The notes beneath the pieces were generated by a model that did not search any database, was not told the origin of the DNA, and saw only the letters and a program-made list of their open reading frames with translations. Source: Holophagaceae bacterium UBA706 (GTDB lineage Bacteria > Acidobacteriota > Holophagae > Holophagales > Holophagaceae). Taken from it: a stretch of 13,802 bases of DNA. The first letter of the stretch is position 1. The number at the start of each line of letters is the position of its first letter. The DNA is taken from positions 1 to 13,802 of the forward strand of contig DBME01000162.1 of NCBI GenBank assembly GCA_002298155.1, written 5' to 3'. This document shows positions 5,512 to 13,196 of this stretch, in pieces. A program made the position numbers and the translations under genes.

Positions 5512-7968
5512 TCAGGTGGCCCTCAGGGTCTTCGCGGGATCGGTCCGGGTGGCGCGCCAGATGGGATGGAGGGAGGAAAGGACCGCCACCAGGACCAGCA
5601 CGAAGGCCACCGCCGCCATGGTGAGCGGGTCCGCCGGCTCCACGCCGTAGAGGAAGGTCTTGAGGATGCGGGTCGCGGCCAGGGCGCAGCCCAGCCCCAG
5701 CACGGCGCCCGCCGAGGCCAGCAGGAGCGCCTCCCGCAGCACGAGCCAGAACAGGTCCCGGGGTTTCGCCCCCAGGGCCATGCGGATGCCGAATTCGGCC
5801 ATGCGGCGGTTCACGTCGAAGGCGATCAGGCCATAGAGTCCGATGCAAGCCAGGAGGAGGGAAAAGGCCGCCATGCAGCCCGCCAGGGTCGCCAGGAGGC
5901 GCTCCTGGCGGATCTGGCGGTCCCGCAGCCCCTCCTGGGTGATGATCCGGGAGATGGGGACGCCGGGATCCACGGCCGCAACGGCCTTCCTCACCAGGGG
6001 CACGAGGAGGTCCGTGGACACGCGGGACCGGAGCAGGTAGGTTGCGCTGTCCATGCTCCGCTGGCGGTAGCTGAAGAACATCGCGGGTTTGGCGGGCTGG
6101 CGGATGTCAGTCTGGTGCACGTCCCGGCACACGCCGACGATCTGCCAGTCCACCTTCTTCCCCAGGCGCACCAGCTGGTTGAGGGGCTCGCGGCCGCGCA
6201 GGTTGGCCCGCACGAAGGCCTCGTTGACCACCGCCACCTTGGTGGCCTCCAGCGTGTCACCGGCCCGGAAATCGCGCCCGGCCACGATGGGGATGCCCAG
6301 GGTCCGGAAGAACGTCTCGTTCACCTGCATCATCTCCGTGCCGCCCTCCCGGCCCTGCTCCTCCGCCTCTCCCGGCAGCGTGAAGGAGGAGGCCCAGATG
6401 GATCCTCCCAGGAGCGGCGAATGGATGAGCGCCGCGCCCTCCACGCCGGGCAGCGCCGCCAGGCGCTCCAGGACCTCGCCATGGTAGGCCGCGGGTTCAC
6501 CGGCGTGGCCCGCGTCGGTGGGATCCACGGTGACCAGCAGCAGGTTGCGGGTGTCGAACCCCGGATCGATGGCAAGGAGCCCGTGCATGGAGCGGAAGAG
6601 GAGCCCCGCCCCCGACAGGAGCGTCAGGGAGAAGGTGAACTGGGCGACGATGAGGACCTTGCCCAGCACATGGCGCCGGGCCCCGTGGCTGGGATGCTCG
6701 ATCAGGCCCTGCCGGGGATCGGTGCGGGAGGCTTTGAGGGCCGGCAGGAGTCCCGACAGGAGCGCGGCGGCCACGGACGCGGCGACGGCGAACCCCAGGA
6801 CGCCCGGGCTGATGGAGAGGTCGTAGGCGAGCCCGTCGGGCGCCAGCCCCAGCAGCCTGGAAAGCCCGTTCCGGATGGCCACGGCCAGAAGCCCGCCGGC
6901 CAGGGCCCCCACGGAGGCCAGCACCAGGAACTCGAGCAGCACGGGCCGCATGAGGTGCCAGCGCGAGGCCCCCAGGGCCGCGCGGATGGAATCGCCGTGG
7001 AGCCGGGTGCGTCCCCGGGTCAGGGCGAGCCCCGCCAGGTTCGCGCAGGCGGCGAGCAGCAGGATCCCCGCGCCCCCCAGCATCACCAGGAGCGTTTCCC
7101 GGTGCTTGCGCCGGTCGCCCTCCGGCCCCTGGCTGCCGTCCTGGAGGACCATGCGCACGGGCCCGGCCGGGCTCGACAGTCTCCGCGCCGCGGCGAAGTC
7201 CAGGGCCGCCCTGAAGGACGCCTCGCGGCCGGGGCGGACGCGCGCCATGACCTGGAACCACCACTGGTCGGCGGAATCCACCTCGAAGCCGGCCATGAGG
7301 TTCTGGGTGGGGGAGATGGGGGTGTAGAACGCGGGCGGCGCCCCGGGGGTGATGCCCCGGAAGGCGGCGGGAAGGACACCGACGATGGTGTGGGCATGGC
7401 CGTTCAGGTAGAGGGTCCGGCCCACGGCGGAAGGTTCGCCCCCGTACTGGCGCTGCCAGAAGCTTTGGCTCAGCACCACGGTGGCGGCCTCGCCCGCGGC
7501 CGCCTCCTGCGGACCGAAGACGCGGCCGGCGAGGGCCTTGACCTCCAGCCCGGGGAAGAAGCCCCCCGAGACCATCATCCCGTCGGCCACCAGGGCCTCG
7601 GCGCCGGTCTTCACCGTGATGCCGGAAACGGGGACGTAGGCGAAGACCTCCGCGGAATCCGCGCAGTCCTCGCGCATCCCCCGGCAGAGCTCGTGGGAGA
7701 AGGCGTTGCCCACCGAATTCCCGTCCTGGCCCACCAGGGAGCCCATGTAGGAATGGAAGTTGCCCCGGCTCCCGGTCCAGGTGACCAGGCGCAGTTCCGA
7801 AGGCCGCGGCACCGGCAGGGAGCGCAGCAGGATCCCGTTCACCAGCGCGAAGATCCCCGTGGCCGTGCCGATGCCCAGGGCGAGGGATGCCAGGGCGACG
7901 AGGGTGAACCCCGGGCTCCGGAGCAGGCCTTTGATGGGATGGCGCAGGGCGGAGAAGGACGAGGTCAT
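5512..7968 (-). CDS. ADOP-family (acidobacterial duplicated orphan permease) MacB/FtsX-like ABC transporter permease
   Basis: 818 residues with duplicated MacB-like architecture. The opening segment around LLRSPGFTLVALASLALGIG (15-34) matches the ADOP N-terminus, with a first membrane helix at about 20-44. A periplasmic MacB-type domain follows (about 50-290). FtsX domain 1 has helices near 293-317, 342-366 and 388-412; a second helix-plus-periplasmic unit starts at about 436. The C-terminal FtsX domain has helices near 692-717, 742-766 and 782-802, with the FGIRMALGAKPRDL cytoplasmic motif (726-739). No ATP-binding subunit is adjacent, as expected for an orphan permease; its ATPase and cargo are unknown. 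The start at 7968 fits the family opening but has only a weak ribosome site (TGGAAT). An in-frame ATG at 8031 would add 21 residues. It converges with the patatin-like gene, with a 22-base gap. Confidence 0.9.
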   Translation of the reverse strand: MTSSFSALRHPIKGLLRSPGFTLVALASLALGIGTATGIFALVNGILLRSLPVPRPSELRLVTWTGSRGNFHSYMGSLVGQDGNSVGNAFSHELCRGMREDCADSAEVFAYVPVSGITVKTGAEALVADGMMVSGGFFPGLEVKALAGRVFGPQEAAAGEAATVVLSQSFWQRQYGGEPSAVGRTLYLNGHAHTIVGVLPAAFRGITPGAPPAFYTPISPTQNLMAGFEVDSADQWWFQVMARVRPGREASFRAALDFAAARRLSSPAGPVRMVLQDGSQGPEGDRRKHRETLLVMLGGAGILLLAACANLAGLALTRGRTRLHGDSIRAALGASRWHLMRPVLLEFLVLASVGALAGGLLAVAIRNGLSRLLGLAPDGLAYDLSISPGVLGFAVAASVAAALLSGLLPALKASRTDPRQGLIEHPSHGARRHVLGKVLIVAQFTFSLTLLSGAGLLFRSMHGLLAIDPGFDTRNLLLVTVDPTDAGHAGEPAAYHGEVLERLAALPGVEGAALIHSPLLGGSIWASSFTLPGEAEEQGREGGTEMMQVNETFFRTLGIPIVAGRDFRAGDTLEATKVAVVNEAFVRANLRGREPLNQLVRLGKKVDWQIVGVCRDVHQTDIRQPAKPAMFFSYRQRSMDSATYLLRSRVSTDLLVPLVRKAVAAVDPGVPISRIITQEGLRDRQIRQERLLATLAGCMAAFSLLLACIGLYGLIAFDVNRRMAEFGIRMALGAKPRDLFWLVLREALLLASAGAVLGLGCALAATRILKTFLYGVEPADPLTMAAVAFVLVLVAVLSSLHPIWRATRTDPAKTLRAT

Positions 7969-8197
7969 GGTGATTCCAGAAGAGGACTGAGCCGGGATGG
8001 CGAGGCGATGCGTTCGTATTTCCAGAATCATGCCACCCGTATAATTGCTGTTTTTGATGTAGTTATAAATACACGAATCCTGACGGAACGGCCATCCGTC
8101 CCAGTTCCGGGAACGGACATCCCAACCGTGGGAATGCCCGGACCCGCGCCCGGCGCCCTTTCCAATGGCCGGGACCGGCAGGTAGACTTGCCGGGAG

Positions 8198-8737
8198 ATG
8201 CCCCCACGAATCCGCGCCGAAAAGGCTGACATCACGACGCTTCGCGTTGACGCCATCGTCAACGCCGCGAACTCGTCGCTGCTGGGCGGCGGGGGCGTCG
8301 ACGGTGCCATCCACCGCGCCGCGGGACCGGACCTGGTCCATGAATGCCGCCTCCTGGGGGGATGCCGGACCGGCGAGGCCAAGCTCACCCGGGGCTACCG
8401 CCTTCCGGCCCCCTGGATCATCCACACGGTGGGCCCCGTCTGGCGGGGCGGCGGCGAGGGGGAACCCGCCCTCCTGGCATCCTGCTACCGGCGCAGCCTG
8501 GAACTGGCGGCGCACAAGGGCCTGGCCTCCATCGCCTTCCCCTCCATCAGCACCGGAATCTACGGCTACCCCGTGGCCCAGGCCAGCCGCATCGCGGTGG
8601 CCACCACCCTCGCATTCCTGGCGGAGCCCTCCTCCCTCATGGACGTCATCTTCTGCTGCTTCTCCACCACCGATCTGGCGCACTACCTGGAAGTCCTCGG
8701 GGACCTGGGCGTGGAGCCGGTGCGCGGCCTGCCCTGA
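8198..8737 (+). CDS. Macro domain protein, probable ADP-ribosyl/O-acetyl-ADP-ribose hydrolase
   Basis: 179 residues, essentially one complete macro domain of the YmdB/MacroD type. Visible motifs in order are: D11-I12 at the adenine-binding position, [23 protein letters not shown] (21-43) containing the NAAN and [13 protein letters not shown]-ribose loops, [22 protein letters not shown] (59-80) and the phosphate loop [10 protein letters not shown] (116-125). These proteins deacetylate O-acetyl-ADP-ribose and remove ADP-ribose from acidic residues in the cytosol. The N-terminus fits the family. No good Shine-Dalgarno lies at standard distance; GGGAG abuts the ATG and GGCAGG is about 15 bases away, so translation may be weak. 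It is divergent from the ADOP gene and is followed after 20 bases by a membrane-protein gene, probably co-transcribed. No ADP-ribosyltransferase partner was seen nearby. Confidence 0.93.
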   Translation: MPPRIRAEKADITTLRVDAIVNAANSSLLGGGGVDGAIHRAAGPDLVHECRLLGGCRTGEAKLTRGYRLPAPWIIHTVGPVWRGGGEGEPALLASCYRRSLELAAHKGLASIAFPSISTGIYGYPVAQASRIAVATTLAFLAEPSSLMDVIFCCFSTTDLAHYLEVLGDLGVEPVRGLP

Positions 8738-8757
8738 CCCCTCGCCCAAGGACGCCT

Positions 8758-9363
8758 GTGCCCTCCACCCTCCCCTCCCCCGACCAGACCCGGGCCCATC
8801 GCATCTGGGCCCTGCTCCTGCTCCTGGCCATGGTGGCCCACACCCTCTTCAAGCTCCACGCGGGCATCCTCCCGGAGCTGCTGTGGGGCTGCAACGTGGC
8901 CTCCTTCCTCATCATCGCGGGGCTGTGGACGGACAACCCGATCCTGGTGGGGCCGGCCTTCCTCTGGCACATCTGCCTGGGCGACGTGGCCTTCGTGGCC
9001 GGCGCCATGGCGCGGGGCCAGGACCTCGTGCCCATGCTCCTGGCGGGGTGGACGTCGGTGCTCGTGCACACCCTGCCCACCCTCGCCGCACTGCTCTACC
9101 TGCGCAAGCGGGGCATCCCCAGGCGCTCGCCCTACCTGGCCCTGCTGCTCTTCGTGGTGCTGGTGCCCATCAGCCACTACCTGACCCCGGCGCCCCTCAA
9201 CATCAACATGGCCCACGTGCGGTGGGAGCCCCTGCGGCGCCACTTCCCGGGCAACTGGTCCTACCGGTTCGTCTTCAGCGGCATCATGCTGGGGCTCTTC
9301 CTGGTGGGCGACGCCATCGCCGGCAGGACCCTGGGGCGGTGGAGCCGCGTAGCCCAGCGGTAG
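8758..9363 (+). CDS. Six-helix integral membrane protein of unknown function
   Basis: 201 residues with a GTG start at 8758, chosen because AAGGA lies 5 bases upstream and just 20 bases separate it from the macro-domain stop. About six hydrophobic helices are visible: 16-34, 39-57, 63-82, 92-115, 125-141 and 168-188. Charged or polar groups stand out in the C-terminal half: ISHYLTPAPLNINMAHVRWEP (138-158) and FPGNWSYRFVFSGIMLGLFLVGD (163-185), plus H71 and D76 within helix 3 (HICLGDVAF) and H104. Membrane-embedded histidines and aspartates could bind a metal or cofactor. I do not recognise the family, so no function is assigned. Probable operon partner of the macro-domain gene. Confidence 0.75.
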   Translation: MPSTLPSPDQTRAHRIWALLLLLAMVAHTLFKLHAGILPELLWGCNVASFLIIAGLWTDNPILVGPAFLWHICLGDVAFVAGAMARGQDLVPMLLAGWTSVLVHTLPTLAALLYLRKRGIPRRSPYLALLLFVVLVPISHYLTPAPLNINMAHVRWEPLRRHFPGNWSYRFVFSGIMLGLFLVGDAIAGRTLGRWSRVAQR

Positions 9364-9430
9364 GATTACCCTTGAGCGGCGGTAACCGCAGGCCCACGAT
9401 GGAGGTATCCATCCATCCGGGAGAACCGCC

Positions 9431-9979
9431 ATGCGTCCCTTCCCCACCCGAAGCCTGCTCCTGAGAGCGGCCGTCGCACTCCTCCTTCCCGCGCTGGGCG
9501 CGCTCTCCGCGCAGGCGCCTCCCAAGGCCAAGCCGGGCCGGGAGGCCATCATCAGCGCCGCGCGCGCCATGATGACCTCGCATCGCTACTGCGCGCTCAT
9601 CACGATGGACAAGGCCGGCCTTCCCGTCGTGCGCACCATGAACCCCCTGGCGCCCGACCCCGACATGACCATCTGGTTCGCCACCCATGACCAGAGCCGG
9701 AAGGCCCAGCAGCTGCTCAAGGACCCCCGGGTGGTCGTGTACTACTCCGACCACATGAAGGCCGAAGGCTACGTCGCCCTGCGCGGCAGGGCCACCCTGG
9801 TGAGCGACCCCGCCGAGATCCAGAAGCGGAAGCGGGCCTACTGGGACCAGGCCTTCCCCGGGCTCAAGCACCTCGTCCTCATCAAGATCGTGCCGGAACG
9901 GATGGAGGTCCTCTCCTACAAGGACCAGCTGGTGGTGGACCAGGCCACGGGCGAGACGCCCGCGGTTGAATTCCCTTAG
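9431..9979 (+). CDS. Exported pyridoxamine 5'-phosphate oxidase-fold (FMN-binding split-barrel) family protein
   Basis: 182 residues. Residues 1-28 form a signal peptide (a run of Leu/Ala ending GALSA), so it acts outside the cytoplasm. The mature part is a small split beta-barrel of the PNPOx-like/general stress protein 26 type. Evidence is the N-terminal helix IISAARAMMTSHRYCALITMD (40-60), then VRTMNP (67-72), IWFATHDQSRKAQQLLKDPRVVVYYSD (81-107) and YVALRGRATLVSDPAE (114-129). The K-x(6-7)-DPRVVVYYSD stretch is characteristic of this group, which binds flavin or related cofactors; true PNP oxidase activity is not implied. GGGAG 7 bases before the ATG supports the start. It follows the membrane-protein gene by 67 bases and may share its transcript. 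Its stop overlaps the end of a small gene on the other strand. Confidence 0.85.
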   Translation: MRPFPTRSLLLRAAVALLLPALGALSAQAPPKAKPGREAIISAARAMMTSHRYCALITMDKAGLPVVRTMNPLAPDPDMTIWFATHDQSRKAQQLLKDPRVVVYYSDHMKAEGYVALRGRATLVSDPAEIQKRKRAYWDQAFPGLKHLVLIKIVPERMEVLSYKDQLVVDQATGETPAVEFP

Positions 9980-10059
9980 CGCCGCGTCGCCGCGAAGTAG
10001 ATGGAGGTGGCCGTGTAGATGATGCTGACGATCAAGCTGAGCAGAGCGATTATTTCCAT
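9976..10059 (-). CDS. Putative 27-residue single-pass membrane microprotein
   Basis: A short frame from ATG (10059-10057) to TAA (9978-9976) encodes a 27-residue peptide. It has one acidic residue at position 2, an unbroken hydrophobic helix (IIALLSLIVSIIY, positions 3-15, continuing to Y21) and an Arg-Arg C-terminus. This follows the positive-inside pattern for a single helix with its C-terminus in the cytoplasm. GGGGGA lies 4 bases before the ATG. It sits downstream of the DUF2461 gene on the same strand (106 bases after its stop) in a region otherwise empty of genes. Its stop overlaps the stop of the opposing gene. KdpF-like size and hydropathy were noted, but no kdp genes are nearby. No family is recognised; this is a prediction from composition and signals. 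Confidence 0.5.
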   Translation of the reverse strand: MEIIALLSLIVSIIYTATSIYFAATRR

Positions 10060-10165
10060 CGGGTCCCCCGTAAAGACACGAGTATCCGCCCAACGCCGTC
10101 AGGAAGCCGTAAAATTCGCCGGCCCCCGCATCAAGATTCCGCAATGAAGCGGCCGCGCGGGCCAA

Positions 10166-10840
10166 TCACCAGGGCAGTTCCAGGGCCTTGCACAGGAACT
10201 TCATGAGCGGCGCGTTGCGCCGGCAGTTCTCCGCGTACACCTCCAGGAAATCCCCGGCGCACACCTGGCGCTGGGTCAGCGGCATGTGGGTGTAGAAGTC
10301 CTTGAGTTTGAGGTCCTCGGCCAGGGGATGGGCCGGGTCGAAGCCCTGGGGCACGCGCACCAGGGAGTCCCCCAGGACCTCCAGGCCCGCGGCGCGGATG
10401 GCCTTCCATTCCCGCCCGTGGCTCACGATGCGGTCCCGCACCTTCTTCAGGGAGGCGGCGTCCGGGCGCCAGAGGCCCGCGCTGGCGAAACAGCCCCCGG
10501 GTTCCAGGTGCAGGTAGAAGCCCGGGGCATGCACGTCGCGGGAGCATTCCCGGTGGCGGAACTGGGCGCCCACGTTGGTCTTGTAGGGGCTCTTGTCGCC
10601 CGAGAAGCGTGTGTCCCGGAAGATCCGGAACATGGAACCGCCGCTGGGCCGCGGGTCCGCCAGGATGTGGCGGCTGATGTCCGAGAGCGGGCCCCCCAGG
10701 GCCATGATGAAGGCCAGGAACGGATCCCGCACCTCGGCCTCGAAGCGGCCGCGGTTGGCCTGGAACCATTCCCGCGTATTGTCCTCCCCCAGCTCGGTGA
10801 GGAACTTGAACAGCGCAGGGGTGAACCAGGTCGTGGCCAT
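10166..10840 (-). CDS. DUF2461 / TIGR02453 family protein
   Basis: 224 residues. The family pattern is clear: [21 protein letters not shown] (6-26, with the DN-xxWF core), then [11 protein letters not shown] (30-40), [24 protein letters not shown] (71-94), a [10 protein letters not shown] segment (107-116) and LRVPQG-like spacing toward the C-terminus. Length is typical for the family. The biochemical role is not established; members are widespread, cytosolic and without a signal peptide. The start at 10840 is backed by GGAGG with a 7-base spacer. The gene is transcribed divergently from pgi across an 80-base gap, which must hold both promoters; no clear boxes were found there. Confidence 0.9.
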   Translation of the reverse strand: MATTWFTPALFKFLTELGEDNTREWFQANRGRFEAEVRDPFLAFIMALGGPLSDISRHILADPRPSGGSMFRIFRDTRFSGDKSPYKTNVGAQFRHRECSRDVHAPGFYLHLEPGGCFASAGLWRPDAASLKKVRDRIVSHGREWKAIRAAGLEVLGDSLVRVPQGFDPAHPLAEDLKLKDFYTHMPLTQRQVCAGDFLEVYAENCRRNAPLMKFLCKALELPW

Positions 10841-10920
10841 GGCGGTCCTCCGGCCCCCAGTATCCCAGACTCCCGCCCGGTTCCGGTAACCTGGAAACTG
10901 CACACGCAGCCGAGGACGCC

Positions 10921-12543
10921 ATGACCCCACTGACCCAGACCCCCGCATGGAAGGCCCTGGAGGCCCACCACCAGACCGTCCGTGACCTGCACCTGCGGGA
11001 CCTCTTCGCCCAGGACCCCGCCCGGGGCAGGGATCTGGCCATCGAGGCCGCCGGCCTCTACCTGGACTATTCCAAGAACCGCATCACCCGCGAGACCCTC
11101 CCCCTCCTCACCGGCCTGGCCCGGGAACGGGGCCTCAGGGAACGCATCGATGCCATGTTCCGGGGCGACCGCATCAACGTCACCGAAGGGCGCGCTGTCC
11201 TCCACACGGCCCTGCGGGCCCCCAGGGGCACCGTCATGGAGGTCGAGGGCCACGACGTGGTGCCCGGGGTCCACGAGGTCCTGGACCGAATGGCGGCCTT
11301 CGCCCGGGGCATCCGGGACGGCTCCCGCAAGGGCTTCACCGGCAAGGCCATCCGCACCGTGGTCAACATCGGCATCGGCGGTTCCGACCTGGGTCCGGCC
11401 ATGGCCTGCGAGGCCCTGCGCGCCTACGCCGACCGCAACCTCCAGTTCCGCTTCGTGTCCAACGTCGACGCCACGGACTTCCGGGAGGCCACCCGGGACC
11501 TGGACCCCGCCACGACCCTCTTCATCGTCGCCAGCAAGACCTTCACCACCCAGGAGACCATGGCCAACGCCCAGTCGGCGCGCACCTGGTGCCTGGACGC
11601 CCTGGGCGACCCCGCGGCCATCGCCAGCCACTTCGTGGCCGTGTCCACCGACGCCGCCAAGGTCGCGGCCTTCGGCATCGACACCGCCAACATGTTCGGC
11701 TTCTGGGACTGGGTCGGCGGGCGCTACTCCCTGGAGTCCGCCATCGGCCTCTCCACCATGATCGCCATCGGGCCCGAGCAGTACCGGGAGTACCTCGACG
11801 GTTTCCACGCCATGGACGAGCATTTCCGCACGGCGCCCTTCGAGCGGAACCTGCCCGTGGTCATGGGGCTCCTGGGCCTCTGGTACGCGGACTTCTTCGG
11901 GGCCCGCACGGTGGCGGTGCTGCCCTACGACCACTACCTCCGGCGCTTCCCCGCCTACCTGCAGCAGCTGGTCATGGAGAGCAACGGCAAATCCGTCACC
12001 CTCGAAGGCCGCCGGGTGGACTACGCCACCAGCCCCGTCTGGTGGGGCGAGCCCGGCACCAACGGCCAGCACTCCTTCTACCAGCTCATCCACCAGGGCA
12101 CCCAGCTCATCCCCTGCGACTTCATCGCCTTCGCCCGGACCCTCAACCCGCTGGGAAGCCACCACGCCATGCTCCTCTCCAACGTGCTGGCCCAGACCGA
12201 GGCCCTGGCCTTCGGCAAACCCGCCGAGGCCGTGGCCGCCGAAGGCACCCCGGCGTGGCTGGTGCCCCACCGCACCTTCGAAGGCAACCGCCCCTCCAAC
12301 GTCCTCCTGGCCCAGCGCCTCACGCCCGGGCTCCTGGGCAGCCTCGTGGCCCTGTACGAGCACGTGGTGTTCACCCAGGGGGCCCTCTGGGACCTGAACC
12401 CTTTCGACCAGTGGGGCGTCGAGCTGGGCAAGGAGCTCTCCCGCCGGATCCTCCCGGAGCTGGAAGCCGCCTCCGAGCCGGACCTGGCCCACGACAGCTC
12501 CACCAACGAACTGATCCGCCGTCTGAGATCCGCGGGGCAGTAA
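10921..12543 (+). CDS. pgi: Glucose-6-phosphate isomerase
   Basis: 540 residues, near the 549 of the E. coli enzyme. It interconverts glucose 6-phosphate and fructose 6-phosphate in glycolysis and gluconeogenesis, in the cytosol. Signatures present are the phosphate-binding [13 protein letters not shown] (149-161), SKTFTTQET (205-213), [11 protein letters not shown] (263-273), ESNGKS (353-358) and [19 protein letters not shown] (376-394). Likely catalytic residues by alignment from memory are E353, H384 and K504 (GVELGKELS). No truncation or frameshift is visible. GAGGA upstream of the ATG supports the start. It appears to be transcribed alone: it is divergent from the DUF2461 gene, and a 206-base gap precedes the next co-directional gene. 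Confidence 0.98.
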   Translation: MTPLTQTPAWKALEAHHQTVRDLHLRDLFAQDPARGRDLAIEAAGLYLDYSKNRITRETLPLLTGLARERGLRERIDAMFRGDRINVTEGRAVLHTALRAPRGTVMEVEGHDVVPGVHEVLDRMAAFARGIRDGSRKGFTGKAIRTVVNIGIGGSDLGPAMACEALRAYADRNLQFRFVSNVDATDFREATRDLDPATTLFIVASKTFTTQETMANAQSARTWCLDALGDPAAIASHFVAVSTDAAKVAAFGIDTANMFGFWDWVGGRYSLESAIGLSTMIAIGPEQYREYLDGFHAMDEHFRTAPFERNLPVVMGLLGLWYADFFGARTVAVLPYDHYLRRFPAYLQQLVMESNGKSVTLEGRRVDYATSPVWWGEPGTNGQHSFYQLIHQGTQLIPCDFIAFARTLNPLGSHHAMLLSNVLAQTEALAFGKPAEAVAAEGTPAWLVPHRTFEGNRPSNVLLAQRLTPGLLGSLVALYEHVVFTQGALWDLNPFDQWGVELGKELSRRILPELEAASEPDLAHDSSTNELIRRLRSAGQ

Positions 12544-12547
12544 GCCT

Positions 12548-12576
12548 CCGGCCCCACCCGGGCAGGCGGCCGGTTT
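12548..12576 (+). terminator. Possible weak terminator after pgi
   Basis: CCGGCC (12548-12553) and GGCCGG (12568-12573) can pair around a 14-base loop, followed by only TTT. It begins 4 bases after the pgi stop. The stem is GC-pure but short and the T tract is minimal, so this is a tentative call. Confidence 0.3.
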
Positions 12577-12656
12577 GCCCTGGAAATGGGATCCGGTTGA
12601 TGGTTTACTTAACGGATCAACAACCCCCAGAATTCCCGACCTCCCAATCGTCAAAT

Positions 12657-12674
12657 ATGTGTGTCAAAACACAT
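12657..12674. promoter_or_regulatory. CRP/FNR-family-like palindrome upstream of the CBS gene
   Basis: ATGTGT (12657-12662), six bases, then ACACAT (12669-12674) form a perfect interrupted palindrome. The TGTGT-N6-ACACA geometry is that of CRP-type sites (consensus TGTGA-N6-TCACA), differing at the inner base of each half. It lies in the AT-rich part of the pgi-CBS gap. The regulator is not in this window. Confidence 0.4.
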
Positions 12675-12694
12675 TAGCCGTGAGCAATCCGAAT

Positions 12695-12722
12695 TTGACG
12701 AACGCGCCGAATGAACTACTCT
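12695..12722 (+). promoter_or_regulatory. Possible promoter of the CBS-domain gene
   Basis: TTGACG (12695-12700) is close to the -35 consensus. TACTCT (12717-12722) is a poor -10 at 16-base spacing. Predicted start is near 12729, about 21 bases before the ATG. The CRP-like palindrome would then centre near -63. Tentative. Confidence 0.35.
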
Positions 12723-12749
12723 TTACCCAATTCGCAAGGAGTCCCCGCA

Positions 12750-13193
12750 ATGACCGACATGAAGCGCATCCTCGACGCGAAAGGCTATTCCTTCTTCTTC
12801 GTCCCCCCGGATGCCAAGGTCTCGGAAACCCTTCGGATGATGAGCCAGAAGAAGGTCGGCTTCCTGCTCGTCATGGACGGGGAGCGCATGGAAGGCGTCT
12901 TCTCCGAGCGCGACCTGGTCAAGCAGCTGGCCCAGCAGGGCCCCGCGGTCCTGGACCGCCAGGTGCAGGATGTGATGACGACCTCCATCTACCACGTGGG
13001 CCTCCACACCTCCGTGGACGAGGTCATGGGCGTCATGTCCGAGAAGGGCATCCGCCACGTCCCCGTCATGGACGGCAAGATGGTCGTGGGCGTGGTCTCC
13101 ATCCGCGACGTCGTGAAGGAAGTGGTCGCGGACCGCGAGATCACGATCAAGGGCCTAGAGAACTACATCGTAGGCACGGACTTCCGCACCTAG
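12750..13193 (+). CDS. Stand-alone two-CBS-domain protein
   Basis: 147 residues, almost wholly two CBS motifs that pair into one Bateman module. CBS 1 (about 7-65) has the ending VGFLLVMDGERMEGVFSERD (36-55). CBS 2 (about 72-130) starts at QDVMTTSIYHV (73-83) and ends HVPVMDGKMVVGVVSIRDVV (103-122). The Ser-x-Arg-Asp endings (FSERD, SIRD) are the usual phosphate-contacting positions, so it probably binds an adenine nucleotide such as AMP or ATP in the cytosol and signals energy state. There is no catalytic domain, so the partner is unknown. AAGGAG 8 bases upstream fixes the start at 12750; an in-frame ATG at 12711 has no such site. The stop lies 3 bases from the stop of the opposing nadE gene. 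Confidence 0.93.
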   Translation: MTDMKRILDAKGYSFFFVPPDAKVSETLRMMSQKKVGFLLVMDGERMEGVFSERDLVKQLAQQGPAVLDRQVQDVMTTSIYHVGLHTSVDEVMGVMSEKGIRHVPVMDGKMVVGVVSIRDVVKEVVADREITIKGLENYIVGTDFRT

Positions 13194-13196
13194 GAG

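Noticed and set aside
8080..8125. GTTCCGGGAAC-like imperfect palindrome in the ADOP/macro divergent gap.
   Set aside because: The arms are short and imperfect, GC-rich sequence readily gives such matches, and no clear promoter lies at a fitting distance.
5359..8229. A very long open frame on the + strand (about 950 codons) opposite the ADOP permease gene.
   Set aside because: Its translation is rich in Gly, His, Arg and Pro with no domain or membrane pattern, as expected for the antisense of a GC-rich gene. The minus-strand frame is a clear family match.
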